Notes under the pieces: model-generated
The model's database searches: none
Told to the model about the DNA's origin: nothing
What the model saw: the letters and a program-made list of their open reading frames with translations, nothing else
Program-made: the position numbers and the translations under genes
Part shown: in pieces, positions 9,585-21,626 of the stretch
Numbering within the stretch: the first letter of the stretch is position 1
Layout: every line of letters begins with the position of its first letter
Source: Aphanomyces cochlioides
Lineage: Eukaryota > Oomycota > Saprolegniomycetes > Saprolegniales > Verrucalvaceae
DNA length: 64,000 bases
Direction: 5' to 3'
NCBI GenBank assembly: GCA_019828595.1
Contig: JAHQRK010000012.1
Location: 62,001 to 126,000 of the forward strand

Positions 9585-9710
9585 TTAAATGAGTTGTATT
9601 AACCTTATTTTTGAGCAAAGGCCCTAATGACTTACTAATTTGCCTCGTACTGTATAAATAGAACTTGGAAAACAGAATATGGCAAAGTGGTCATTGAACA
9701 GGAGATGAAG

Positions 9711-9733
9711 TGAGTGAGCCGTTAGCTCACTCA
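9711..9733 (-). other. 9-bp stem-loop across the ORF2 stop (C3)
   Basis: TGAGTGAGC at 9711-9719 pairs perfectly with GCTCACTCA at 9725-9733 around loop CGTTA. The second arm contains the ORF2 stop codon. C4 has the longest version (10 bp, 13643-13665, loop GTT). Confidence 0.6.
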
Positions 9734-12700
9734 TGAAACGACGCTGTCAGGAATGATGTGTTGACGTAACCAGGGGTCCGAAGATAGATGCTTGAGCACA
9801 TTGAATACCTTGGTGTATCCCTTCTTGAGAGGGAGATCAACCAGGAGCTGTTGTAGATGTAGCTTGATCAAAGAGGCAGCATGAATGGCAACTTCCATCG
9901 GACTCTTCGCTGTGAGGTCGGGTCGAAAGGTGCGATCGGCACGTTGGAGCCATATTTGATAATACACGCAGGCTCGGACAATCGGCCAGATCTTCAGATA
10001 GCCACGGATGTAGTATCCATCGGACGGCTTGGGCGTCTCGTAGAACATTTCCAGACAAGTCGACGGAAAGGAACACTCGAGTAGTCGCTGGATCGCCTTG
10101 AAGAAATACCAAACAGATTGACCATATCCACAAGAGAACAGGAAATGCTCGTACGTCTCATTGACACGACAGAAGACACACGTCGGCTTGGGGTCTTGGT
10201 ACTGAAACAGATGTTGCATGGCGTTGGCGCGGAGAAGGGTCTTGAAAATGAACTCTCCATATCGAGGGAGAATGTGGTCGGGTTGGAGGAAGGCGGCAAG
10301 TTGGGTAAGGCGCTTGGGGTCTTCGTAAAAGTTGGATGGCAGGTTGAGATGCTTGGTAGGAAGAATGGACGAGCTGACAGCTGGAGAAGCTCTGATCTTA
10401 GCCGATTTCGAAGTCGCAAGCGCCAACAAGATCGGACTCGAGTCAGGGTGAATTATCCAGTGCCATTCCATCCATTCAGAGCTTGGCGTCGGCAAGTGGA
10501 ACACGGGAGCATCCTCTTCAGAAACAATCTCAAACAATCGTGATAACTTGGTCACCAAGATTGAGATCCATTGTTTCGTTGGAGGGACAAAATTGGCTTG
10601 GCGGCAGGCACGGTTGATTTTGTCGAACAAGATCGAAGCTGGCCAAACTCGCTGACACGGAGTCAACAAATGCGACAACTTCGTGATGTGAAGCGAAGCC
10701 AATACATTGGCTTGGTCTTGCGTCGATGTAGAGCACTGATCGTATAGGTCTTCGAGTCCAGGCAGATACGAGTTGTGCCAAAGGGGAACATCCAAAGATG
10801 AGATGTGATTTGGACAAGCCGTACGGAGGTCAGCGAGATTCAAACCAGCTACTCAAGAAGGCTTTCCACATTGGAGTGATATTGGGATTCTTGTACAGTT
10901 GTCTGATGAATGCAGAAGAGCCATTTGCCAAGAGGAGATCTCGGGGGGAACCCCATGGATGAAAAGCCTTCTCGAGGAGAGTATAGCCCGGCGTAATCCA
11001 GGCGGACATGGCAGACTTGCGGGGTGGGGTGGTGATGGCTTGAATGCATCTGATCATGACAGAGCGGTTGTGTTGTTGCCATAAAGCAAGTGCATGGTGC
11101 AGGCCTAAGCCACCGGACTTCTTCGGCATGAATATGATCTCCTTTTTGATCAAACGGAGGCCATGGACAGAGGAGGATGGGTTGATTTCTTCACCATGCA
11201 TAAATTGAAGCATGGCCTTGTCGATCTTTTTGGCCAGGTCTTTGTCGGCAGGGACAAAAGCCAGTTGGTACCATAACACAGGCAGACATATGCTGTGCAG
11301 GATAGTGACTTTTCCGGCCATGGTTCGAGCCTTGTAGAGCCACAAAGACAAGCGAGCCACAAACTTCTCAAACACGTAATTGAAACGTGCCAATGGAGAA
11401 AGATTGGGCGCAACCAAGATACCAAGAGCCTTCACGGGACTGTCGGAAGTAACTTGTAGTGAGGCAAGGTTCCCATTCAACTGGCTGTAGGTCAGAATTT
11501 GGGTCTTGTCTACGTTGAGTCGGAAACCAGACTTGTCGCAAAAGGTTTGAACCAATGCAAGCTGCCGGTGGAGGCACGTCTCATTTGCCGCATAGAGTTG
11601 CGAGTCGTCGGCAAAGTAACTCCCAGTGTGGTAGCGATCCCCACACTTGATGCCATAGTTGGAGTGTTGCCGTAGGAGTTGGCACATCGGTTCTAAAGCG
11701 ATCACAAACAGAAGTGGCGACAGTGGATCACCTTGCAACACACCGCGTGAGATGTGAACTGGCTTGGACAAGAAGCCGTTCACCAAGATGCGAGACTTGC
11801 GGCCCGAGTACAGTACGCGAACCATGTCAACAAAGGTTTCGGGAAAGCCATAGTGACGGAGGACGCGGAGCAAGTACGCGTGGTCCACGCGATCAAAAGC
11901 TTTCTCAAAGTCAAGCAGTGCCACCATCGAGGACGGACTGTGTAGTTTGATGTGGTGCAGCATGTCATCCAGTCGTGCAATATTGGTTTGGATATTGCTT
12001 CGACGGATAAAGCCTTGCTGGTCCGGGTGGATGATGTGTCGAATGTGGCGCTGGAGTCGATAAGCCAGAATACTCGTCAGGATTTTCACATCCGTGTTGA
12101 GTAGGCTAATGGGCCGATAGTTCTTGGCTTGTGACTTGGGGCCTTTCTTGTGCAGCAACACCAGCGTACTGACAAGTTGCATGGGAGTCAAGCGAGGGTG
12201 AGAATGGAGCTGGTGTGTGAATAGCTGCTCCAATACCAACGACCACTTGTGAGGTGCAAGTTTGAGGACTTCGAATGGCAGAGCGTTGGGACCTGGCGCT
12301 GAGTTCGAACTGCTGTGTCGAATAGCATGATAGAACTCGTTGGCGCGCAAGGGAGCCGACAGCTCTTTCTGGGCTTGCTCTGGCAGTTGCTTGTGTCGAG
12401 TCAATGGGGTCAGAAATGACGACACTTCGTCTCCAGATCGCTGCACCTCGGGAGCTGCAAACAAGTCCTTGTAGTAGTCGACCAGGACGTCAGACATGCC
12501 TTGTTGATTGGAGACAACATTTCCATTGACATCCACCAACTCTTTGAAGACTGTCTTCTTCAAGGGGGTAGGGACAGGGGACATGAAGTGGAACTTGGAC
12601 GAGCGCTCTGCTTTGTACAAGTGAAGTTGGAACGCCTGGTCTTGACGAAACTGCTTGTCTCGATCTTGCAGCTCGTGAATTTGCTTTTGAAGGTCTCGCA

Positions 12701-13516
12701 CTCGATCCACCAGCACTGAATCTTGACGCATGTTGGGGACTTGCAAAAGCGAAGCGATCTCGACAGCTAACTTCTTCAACGGCAGACGTTGTTTCTCCAA
12801 TCGTTGAGAATGGAATTCTTTGAGTTGGGAGCGGATATCATTGACCAGCATGTCGTAGGCCATGGAGATATTGTGGAATGTTGGAGACTTGTCCAAAAAT
12901 CGATCCAGACATCCATGAACAATCTCGGCCGCTCGTGGTAGACGAAGTAGCCAAGTTGGAGCTTTCCATGATCCAGAGCCATGGCGCAATGTTTGACGCT
13001 TTGTGATGATACGACAAGCCACGTGATCAGCCTGTGGAACGTGTGGCATGTGCGTCGCCTTCCAATGACGAAGACCCGCCAAGGTGGACGAACAAAAGAT
13101 GTAGTCGAGTCGGTTGGTGAGTGTGGGACTTGTGAAGGTTCTTGCCACGGGGTTTTGACGGCGAAACAGATCCACCAGAGACAAACTGTGCATCCATTGT
13201 TCCAGTTGAAGGGTGCCGGCCATGGTGGAGGTACTGGGTCTCAACGAATCCAAATCTTTGTTGAGAGTGCAGTTGAAATCTCCTCCAACAATGTGGAGCG
13301 CATGTGGAGGAAAGTCGCGTGGCAATTCTTCGAAGTAACTTGCTCGTTCTTGGAAGGCTGCCGGCGCATAGATATTGTGGAGAACGACTGTCAGTGGACC
13401 CAGAGTACATCGCACTTGTAGATAACGACCACGAAGCACTGGGTTGTCATGAGGGACTTGAGTGGCGTTCTTCAAAGGAGAGTGAGGATGTTTCAACGTA
13501 GCCAGACCTCCAGTGG
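9731..13516 (-). pseudogene. ORF2, 5'-truncated and frameshifted (C3)
   Basis: Covers about residues 93-1352, so the first catalytic motifs of the endonuclease (SLNTNG, QETRF) are lost while GGDFNC and the whole reverse transcriptase remain. An extra A near 10816 (GACAAGCCG where others have GACAGCCG) shifts the frame at about residue 990, between the reverse transcriptase and the C-terminal finger. Nearby bases also differ from other copies. The RT part (YFADD, DFEKAFDR) is unbroken. It carries the variant NISMAYD that C10 also has. Confidence 0.9.
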
Positions 13517-13568
13517 TTAAATGAGTTGTATTAACCTTATTTTTGAGCAAAGGCCCTAATGACTTACT

Positions 13569-13582
13569 AATTTGCCTCGTAC
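13569..13582 (+). repeat. 14-nt 3'UTR motif (C4), partner of 20874-20887
   Basis: AATTTGCCTCGTAC on the plus strand. Its exact complement lies at 20874-20887, about 7.3 kb away at the other end of the same element. Confidence 0.6.
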
Positions 13583-13662
13583 TGTATAAATAGAACTTGG
13601 AAAACAGAATATGGCAAAGTGGTCATTGAACAGGAGATGAAGTGAGTGAGCTGTTAGCTCAC

Positions 13663-16600
13663 TCATGAAACGACGCTGTCAGGAATGATGTGTTGACGTA
13701 ACCAGGGGTCCGAAGATAGATGCTTGAGCACATTGAATACCTTGGTGTATCCCTTCTTGAGAGGGAGATCAACCAGGAGCTGTTGTAGATGTAGCTTGAT
13801 CAAAGAGGCTGCATGAATGGCAACTTCCATCGGATTCTTCGCTGTGAGGTCGGGTCGAAAGGTGCGATCGGCACGTTGGAGCCATATTTGATAATACACG
13901 CAGGCTCGGACAATCGGCCAGATCTTCAGATAGCCACGGATGTAGTATCCATCGGACGGCTTGGGCGTCTCGTAGAACATTTCCAGACACGTGGACGGAA
14001 AGGAACACTCGAGCAGTCGCTGGATTGTCTTGAAGGAATACCAAACAGATTGACCATATCCACAAGAGAACAAGAAATGCTCGTACGTCTCATTGACACG
14101 ACAGAAGACACACGTCGGCTTGGGGTCTTGGTACTGAAACAGATATTGCATGGCGTTGGCGCGGAGAAGGGTCTTGAAAATGAACTCTCCATATCGAGGG
14201 AGAATGTGGTCGGGTTGGAGGAAGGCGGCAAGTTGGGTAAGGCGCTTGGGGTCTTCGTAAAAGTTGGATGGCAGGTTGAGATGCTTGGTAGGAAGAATGG
14301 ACGAGCTGACAGCTGGAGAAGCTCTGATCTTAGCCGATTTCGAAGTCGCAAGCGCCAACAAGATCGGACTCGAGTCAGGGTGAATCATCCAGTGCCATTC
14401 CATCCATTCAGAGCTTGGCGTCGGCAAGTGGAACACGGGAGCATCCTCTTCAGAAACAATCTCAAACAATCGTGATAACTTGGTCACCAAGATTGAGATC
14501 CATTGTTTCGTTGGAGGGACAAAATTGGCTTGGCGGCAGGCACGGTTGATTTTGTCGAACAAGATCGAAGCTGGCCAAACTCGCTGACACGGAGTCAACA
14601 AATGCGACAACTTCGTGATGTGAAGCGAAGCCAATACATTGGCTTGGTCTTGCGTCGATGTAGAGCACTGATCGTATAGGTCTTCGAGTCCAGGCAGATA
14701 CGAGTTGTGCCAAAGGGGAACATCCAAAGATGAGATGTGATTTGGACAGCCGTACGGAGTCCAGCGGGATTCAAACCAGCTACTCAATAAGGCTTTCCAC
14801 ATTGGAGTGATATTGGGATTCTTGTACAGTTGTCTGATGAATGCAGAAGAGCCATTTGCCAAGAGGAGATCTCGGGGGGAACCCCATGGATGAAAAGCCT
14901 TCTCGAGGAGAGTATAGCCCGGCGTAATCCAGGCGGACATGGCAGACTTGCGGGGTGGGGTGGTGATGGCTTGAATGCATCTGATCATGACAGAGCGGTT
15001 GTGTTGTTGCCATAAAGCAAGTGCATGGTGCAGGCCTAAGCCACCGGACTTCTTCGGCATGAATATGATCTCCTTTTTGATCAAACGGAGGCCATGGACA
15101 GAGGAGGATGGGTTGATTTCTTCACCATGCATAAATTGAAGCATGGCCTTGTCGATCTTTTTGGCCAGGTCTTTGTCGGCAGGGACAAAAGCCAGTTGGT
15201 ACCATAACACAGGCAGACATATGCTGTGCAGGATAGTGACTTTTCCGGCCATGGTTCGAGCCTTGTAGAGCCACAAAGACAAGCGAGCCACAAACTTCTC
15301 AAACACGTAATTGAAACGTGCCAATGGAGAAAGATTGGGCGCAACCAAGATACCAAGAGCCTTCACGGGACTGTCGGAAGTAACTTGTAGTGAGGCAAGG
15401 TTCCCATTCAACTGGCTGTAGGTCAGAATTTGGGTCTTGTCTACGTTGAGTCGGAAACCAGACTTGTCGCAAAAGGTTTGAACCAATGCAAGCTGCCGGT
15501 GGAGGCACGTCTCATTTGCCGCATAGAGTTGCGAGTCGTCGGCAAAGTAACTCCCAGTGTGGTAGCGATCCCCACACTTGATGCCATAGTTGGAGTGTTG
15601 CCGTAGAGTTGGCACATCGGTTCCAAAGCGATCACAAACAGAAGTGGCGACAGTGGATCACCTTGCAACACACCGCGTGAGATGTGAACTGGCTTGGACA
15701 AGAAGCCGTTCACCAAGATGCGAGACTTGCGGCCCGAGTACAGTACGCGAACCATGTCAACAAAGGTTTCGGGAAAGCCATAGTGACGGAGGACGCTGAG
15801 CAAGTACGCGTGGTCCACGCGATCAAAAGCTTTCTCAAAGTCAAGCAGTGCCACCATCGAGGACGGACTGTGTAGTTTGATGTGGTGCAGCATGTCATCC
15901 AGTCGTGCAATATTGGTTTGGATATTGCTTCGACGGATAAAGCCTTGCTGGTCCGGGTGGATGATGTGTCGAATGTGGCGCTGGAGTCGATAAGCCAGAA
16001 TACTCGTCAGGATTTTCACATCCGTGTTGAGTAGGCTAATGGGCCGATAGTTCTTGGCTTGTGACTTGGGGCCTTTCTTGTGCAGCAACACCAGCGTACT
16101 GACAAGTTGCATGGGAGTCAAGCGAGGGTGAGAATGGAGCTGGTGTGTGAATAGCAGCTCCAATACCAACGACCACTTGTGAGGTGCAAGTTTGAGGACT
16201 TCGAATGGCAGAGCGTTGGGACCTGGCGCTGAGTTCGAACTGCTGTGTCGAATAGCATGATAGAACTCGTTGGCGCGCAAGGGAGCCGACAGCTCTTTCT
16301 GGGCTTGCTCTGGCAGTTGCTTGTGTCGAGTCAATGGGGTCAGAAATGACGACACTTCGTCTCCAGATCGCTGCACCTCGGGAGCTGCAAACAAGTCCTT
16401 GTAGTAGTCGACCAGGACGTCAGACATGCCTTGTTGATTGGAGACAACATTTCCATTGACATCCACCAACTCTTTGAAGACTGTCTTCTTCAAGGGGGTA
16501 GGGACAGGGGACATGAAGTGGAACTTGGACGAGCGCTCTGCTTTGTACAAGTGAAGTTGGAACGCCTGGTCTTGACGAAACTGCTTGTCTCGATCTTGCA

Positions 16601-17717
16601 GCTCGTGAATTTGCTTTTGAAGGTCTCGCACTCGATCCACCAGCACTGAATCTTGACGCATGTTGGGGACTTGCAAAAGCGAAGCGATCTCGACAGCTAA
16701 CTTCTTCAACGGCAGACGTTGTTTCTCCAATCGTTGAGAATGGAATTCTTTGAGTTGGGAGCGGATATCATTGACCAGCATGTCGTAGGCCTTGGAGATA
16801 TTGTGGAATGATGGAGACTTGTCCAAAAATCGATCCAGACATCCATGAACAATCTCGGCCGCTCGTGGTAGACGAAGTAGCCAAGTTGGAGCTTTCCATG
16901 ATCCAGAGCCATGGCGCAATGTTTGACGCTTTGTGATGATACGACAAGCCACGTGGTCAGCCTGTGGAACGTGTGGCATGTGCGTCGCCTTCCAATGACG
17001 AAGACCCGCCAAGGTGGACGAACAAAATATGTAGTCGAGTCGGTTGGTGAGTGTGGGACTTGTGAAGGTTCTTGCCACGGGGTTTTGACGGCGAAACAGA
17101 TCCACCAGAGACAAACTGTGCATCCATTGTTCCAGTTGAAGGGTGCCGGCCATGGTGGAGGTACTGGGTCTCAACGAATCCAAATCTTTGTTGAGAGTGC
17201 AGTTGAAATCTCCTCCAACAATGTGGAGCGCATGTGGAGGAAAGTCGCGTGGCAATTCTTCGAAGTAACTTGCTCGTTCTTGGAAGGCTGCCGGCGCATA
17301 GATATTGTGGAGAACGACTGTCAGTGGACCCAGAGTACATCGCACTTGTAGATAACGACCACGAAGCACTGGGTTGTCATGAGGGACTTGAGTGGCGTTC
17401 TTCAAAGGAGAGTGAGGATGTATCAACGTAGCCAGACCTCCAGTGGCTGGCGACGTGGATACTTCAGGGTAAATAGGCTCTTCAAAGAACAAAGAGCCTT
17501 CGTGGTTTGTGATGCGTTGCCAATGGAACGCAACACGGTCGTGGAGACTTGGCGTGCGGAAACGGGTTTCTTGGATAAAGGAGACGTCGTGAACACTTGA
17601 TAGTTTGTCGAGGATGTACCGATGACTGTTGGAGAAGCCATTGGTGTTGAGGGAGATGATTTGTGGGTCCCAGTCCACGAGTTCAGTTGGGACATCGGAG
17701 AAGTTGTTGTCACTCAT
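13663..17717 (-). pseudogene. ORF2, full length but frameshifted (C4)
   Basis: All ORF2 regions are present from ATG (17715-17717) to stop. One G is missing at about 15605 (GCCGTAGAGTTGG where others have GCCGTAGGAGTTGG). This breaks the frame near residue 706, between the GVLQGDPLSP motif and the catalytic FADD box, so no complete reverse transcriptase can be made. Endonuclease motifs and the first RT blocks are intact in the upstream piece. The FADD box and the C-terminal finger are intact in the downstream piece. It carries the variant GACGCTGAG (15792-15800), shared only with the fragment at 20906-21626. Confidence 0.92.
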
Positions 17718-17795
17718 CACGAGTACAGATGAAAATGAGTAGAATGGAGGGGTCAGAGGGGAGGTTGAAATGGATTGAAGCAGGGGATAGAAGCC

Positions 17796-20700
17796 TTAGA
17801 GTTGATCGTCCTCCAAATCGAGGGGATCAATTTCGTCGGCGTTCATGGAGTGGTGAGCTTTGCTGCAGAGCTCGTCGATGTGGTAATTGTTGGTGATGCT
17901 TTTGAGCATCGAGATGGCCGACAAGACGGGAGCCGGCAAAGTGAACTTCTCGAGATTGTCGCTGAAGTTTTCGATCAAAGCAAACAGCGACCAGTCCGTC
18001 AAGCAGTTGGTGTCAGGCAATCTTGTTGCTTCTTGGTTCAATAGAACAGTCAGTGCCTCCGAGTCTGTGTAGAGGTCTGGGGCCCGATTTGAGAGGAATA
18101 AGTCAATCGTAGCAAGTGCAAAGAGGATGCGCTTGATCTCTGGTATGTCCGTGGTCAATTCTTCCAAGATTTCTGACGGGTGAATCTTGTATTGAGCCAT
18201 GAAGTTGACGTGATGTTTGTAGTTGTGAGGCTTGCCTTGAGCTTTTAACAAAGCCATCTTGCGCTCAATAGTCTTGGTTGCAACAAGTGACTGAAACAAA
18301 CTGAGGTCTTCATCTTGTGCGTACATAGCATGTGCAACGAGCTGAGGATCATCTCGCAAAATGCGTTGACATTCGGTGATACTGCCTTCGACTTTCTTGT
18401 CTCGAATGATCTTCTTCGCCAATTCGAGGTGGGCTGCAGCAGACTTGTTAAGTCGTTGTTTCTTCGCTTTGCCTTTGGTCTTTTTCGGGCGTGGCGCACT
18501 TGAATCTTCCAATATAATTCGAGGCACTGCAAAGTCTTCAAACGAGAGTTCCACGTCGTCTTCTTCGAGGATATGAAAACGGTTGGATGTCGGCAGGGGA
18601 TCCAAACGTGGGGACGAAGGCAAAGTACGTTTTGGAGCTGGTCCAGACCGGTAGCCCGTTACCAATTGAAGGTCCAGCGAGTTCTTGGGCTGCTCACTTG
18701 GTGGAGCAAGAGCGGGCGATTCGTTGGTAGACATTTCCACATCTTCTTGTTGTTTGTCTTGTCCATTGTTGTTAGGGGGATCGCTGTCACCAGACATATC
18801 GACATCAGAGCCATGAGAAGGAGCTGTTGGCTGTGGTTGTTCATCTTGACCATCTTCAGATGCCTCAGTTGAGTCGGCCTTGCCTTCCGCATTTGTTCCA
18901 GGGTCTTGATCATGATCGTCTCCATCATGTTCAGGTTCTTTTTCTCCTGACGGAGGAGATTTTGCCGCTGCCTTGGCCGCTTTTGCCTTCGCTTTTTCAG
19001 CCTTGGCCTCTGCACGTCGTGAAACAATCGACGGAGGCAATGTCTTGTTCAGAGCAGCGATCTTGTGCTGAAACACGACGACAAAAGGCTGACCCGACGG
19101 ATCCGTAATGGTGATTTCGCGTAGTGCGTCGCCGGATTTTGGCACCAGCACTGCAGGAGGCGCAGACGACTTGAAAATGACTCTCAAATGCGGCGACTTG
19201 ATGTTCTGACCAGCAGTAGGGTTGAATGCTGCTATCACTGACTTGGTCAATGCAGCCATTTTCTTGACAATCGCCTTGGCCATCGAAGGGTGACTGACCT
19301 TGTTGAACGTAACGTAGTAGTTGTTGCCATAACGCGAGTACTTGGGAACCAGGAAGTCTTTGCCACCAAGTCGAAACGTTGTGCCTCCCATTTCCACGCA
19401 CGTAGACAAGTTGTAACTTGAGATCACAATGGTCTGTGGGTTCTTCTTGTGGATCAAAATGTTCGGAAATTTGGAGCCCCATAACGAACCAGGATTTTCC
19501 TTGACAAATTGATCGCAGATGACTTTTTCGGACCAGTCCTTGTAGGCTTCGCCCAACTTGACTGTGAGCTCGTACACTTGGGACTGGGGGGTGAGCAAAA
19601 TGTTTTCAATGAAGGCGTCCATGTCACCAGAGTCTTTGTAGAATGCGTCCGCCATGGCCTCGCATCGCGCAATATCGTCATCGGCAATAGCATGAGCACC
19701 AGTGTTGCGATGTTTCGCGCCTTTGGGGGCATTGCCTTGCTTGGCATCTTTCTTGGACGAAGCTGAATCCTTGCCGGGAGTCTTTTGCGTCCATGGATAT
19801 CCTTTTCAGCGTTTTGTTGCTCTTGATCGCCTTGTATTTTGTCTGCCGCGGTAGGAGGATCAACAGCGCCATTTCCTTGAGCAACGGATTTGTCGACAAT
19901 GTCTTGATTTGACTGGTCATTGTCATTGTTTGTCGATTGTTCCTCTTGAATAACTTCTCCAGGAGTATCACACGGCTTCGCTTGGCCGTTAATGTCGCCT
20001 GACCCATCCACCTCCGAGTGAATTTGAGTATTTCCCTCGTCGGTTAAGGCCTCGGTTTCAGTAGAATCCTTCCCCTCGGCGTCTCCAGAGACCATATCCA
20101 CGTCCTCTTGAGATTTTTCTTCTTCCTCTCCCGTTCTAGGAGGCTCAGCACAGGGGGCGACGCGGTTGGTGGCTGCTGGCTCAGTCCCATTGGTCACGAG
20201 AAAGGCCGGGGCCAGACCCCCAGTGACAGGGGTAGAAGGGGAATCCATGCCATCCCCGCAGCACGGTGACTGGGGTACACCATTGCTCCGGCGAGAACCC
20301 AAATCGGGATACCGCCCCCGCCCCTCCGAAGAGGCCCCTGGGGGGAAGTAGACAGAACCGCAGGGTGTGCCCATAGGGGGGGCCCTCGTAGCCTCTAGGG
20401 CTGGCATGGACCCCGTTTTCTCGCCGCCTTCACTGGGGATCGACTCCAATTGGAGTCCAGGGAAGCAGCCACCACAGGCACAAGGCCCCAGTGGTTCGCC
20501 CTCCTGAGTGAGGGCTTCGCTAGACAAGTTAACGACAGTGGTCTGGGGGTCAACCACTGACCCACTGAGGTTGACCCCCCCTGGAACTCCGGCGAGTGGA
20601 GCACCAGGTGAAGCGCTGGGGGAGCGAGACGCAGATTGGTCTCCAGAGACGCTGTTGGGGTCGAACTCGACCTCCACTTCGGCCCTAGGGTTAGGTGTAG

Positions 20701-20905
20701 AGACATTACTCACACCACTTCCGCCATCCTGATTGGACGACGAAAGTGGGTGAGGTGATACAATACCTGGAATGATGGTGACTCCGTGAGTGTTGGTCTC
20801 ACGGAGCTCGGAACAGCTGTTGGCGTTGGACATTTTGAGCGCGGCGGCACTTGATAACTTCTTGACTTGAGGGGTACGAGGCAAATTCGGAAGTTTTGGA
20901 GCCAT
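17796..20905 (-). pseudogene. ORF1, complete length but frameshifted (C4)
   Basis: The only ORF1 here with a candidate native start, MAPKLPNLPRTP (ATG 20903-20905), giving about 1,036 codons. Residues 1-370 form a Ser/Pro/Gly-rich, then acidic, low-complexity region with a short Cys cluster (CACGGC). Residues 418-1036 match the ORF1 of other copies. The frame breaks at about 19797, where ATATCC replaces ATTGGCC, one base short, right beside the CATGG at which C1 and C2 are truncated. The ATG lies in the 6-nt stretch shared with the fused ORF2 fragment, so the true N-terminus is not certain. Confidence 0.8.
20874..20887 (-). repeat. 14-nt ORF1 5' motif complementary to 3'UTR (C4)
   Basis: Sense strand AATTTGCCTCGTAC, within codons 6-11 of ORF1. 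In RNA it is perfectly complementary to the 3'UTR site at 13569-13582. Equivalent sites: 31967-31980 (C6) and 43505-43518 (C8). Confidence 0.6.
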
Positions 20906-21626
20906 AGTGACGGAGGACGCTGAGCAAGTACGCGTGGTCCACGCGATCAAAAGCTTTCTCAAAGTCAAGCAGTGCCACCATCGAGGACGGACTGTGTAGT
21001 TTGATGTGGTGCAGCATGTCATCCAGTCGTGCAATATTGGTTTGGATATTGCTTCGACGGATAAAGCCTTGCTGGTCCGGGTGGATGATGTGTCGAATGT
21101 GGCGCTGGAGTCGATAAGCCAGAATACTCGTCAGGATTTTCACATCCGTGTTGAGTAGGCTAATGGGCCGATAGTTCTTGGCTTGTGACTTGGGGCCTTT
21201 CTTGTGCAGCAACACCAGCGTACTGACAAGTTGCATGGGAGTCAAGCGAGGGTGAGAATGGAGCTGGTGTGTGAATAGCAGCTCCAATACCAACGACCAC
21301 TTGTGAGGTGCAAGTTTGAGGACTTCGAATGGCAGAGCGTTGGGACCTGGCGCTGAGTTCGAACTGCTGTGTCGAATAGCATGATAGAACTCGTTGGCGC
21401 GCAAGGGAGCCGACAGCTCTTTCTGGGCTTGCTCTGGCAGTTGCTTGTGTCGAGTCAATGGGGTCAGAAATGACGACACTTCGTCTCCAGATCGCTGCAC
21501 CTCGGGAGCTGCAAACAAGTCCTTGTAGTAGTCGACCAGGACGTCAGACATGCCTTGTTGATTGGAGACAACATTTCCATTGACATCCACCAACTCTTTG
21601 AAGACTGTCTTCTTCAAGGGGGTAGG
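20906..21626 (-). pseudogene. ORF2 fragment fused upstream of C4 ORF1
   Basis: A 721-nt piece of ORF2, about residues 407-647 (linker and first reverse-transcriptase blocks, including DFEKAFDR), same orientation as C4. It lacks the FADD box, the C-terminus and a 3'UTR. It shares the GACGCTGAG variant with C4's own ORF2, so both pieces probably derive from the same source RNA or lineage. The 5' truncation at GGGGGTAGG is identical to that of C5. A different frame of this fragment runs open into ORF1, which I take as coincidence. Confidence 0.88.

Larger units (their letters stand above)
9585..13516 (-). mobile_element. LINE copy C3 (3.9 kb, truncated in ORF2 endonuclease)
   Basis: 3'UTR (9585-9730) plus ORF2 only, 5'-truncated at CCAGTGG inside the endonuclease domain. 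ORF1 is absent. The next tail (C4) starts at 13517. Confidence 0.95.
13517..21626 (-). mobile_element. LINE copy C4: longest element plus fused ORF2 fragment
   Basis: It holds the 3'UTR (13517-13662), ORF2, spacer and ORF1 back to its start codon (20905), about 7.39 kb, the longest unit seen. At 20906 the sequence changes without a gap to an ORF2 fragment in the same orientation (20906-21626), truncated at GTAGG. The join shares ATGGCT between ORF1 and ORF2, so the native upstream limit of the element cannot be fixed from this copy. Confidence 0.92.

Noticed and set aside
13517..13550. Reading frame from the tail of one copy that runs into the truncated ORF2 of the next (13550, 36180 and 47719), as if the tail supplied a start codon.
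   Set aside because: The upstream codon is TTG, not ATG. In a eukaryote this is not a likely start, and the in-phase cases are no more than chance allows.
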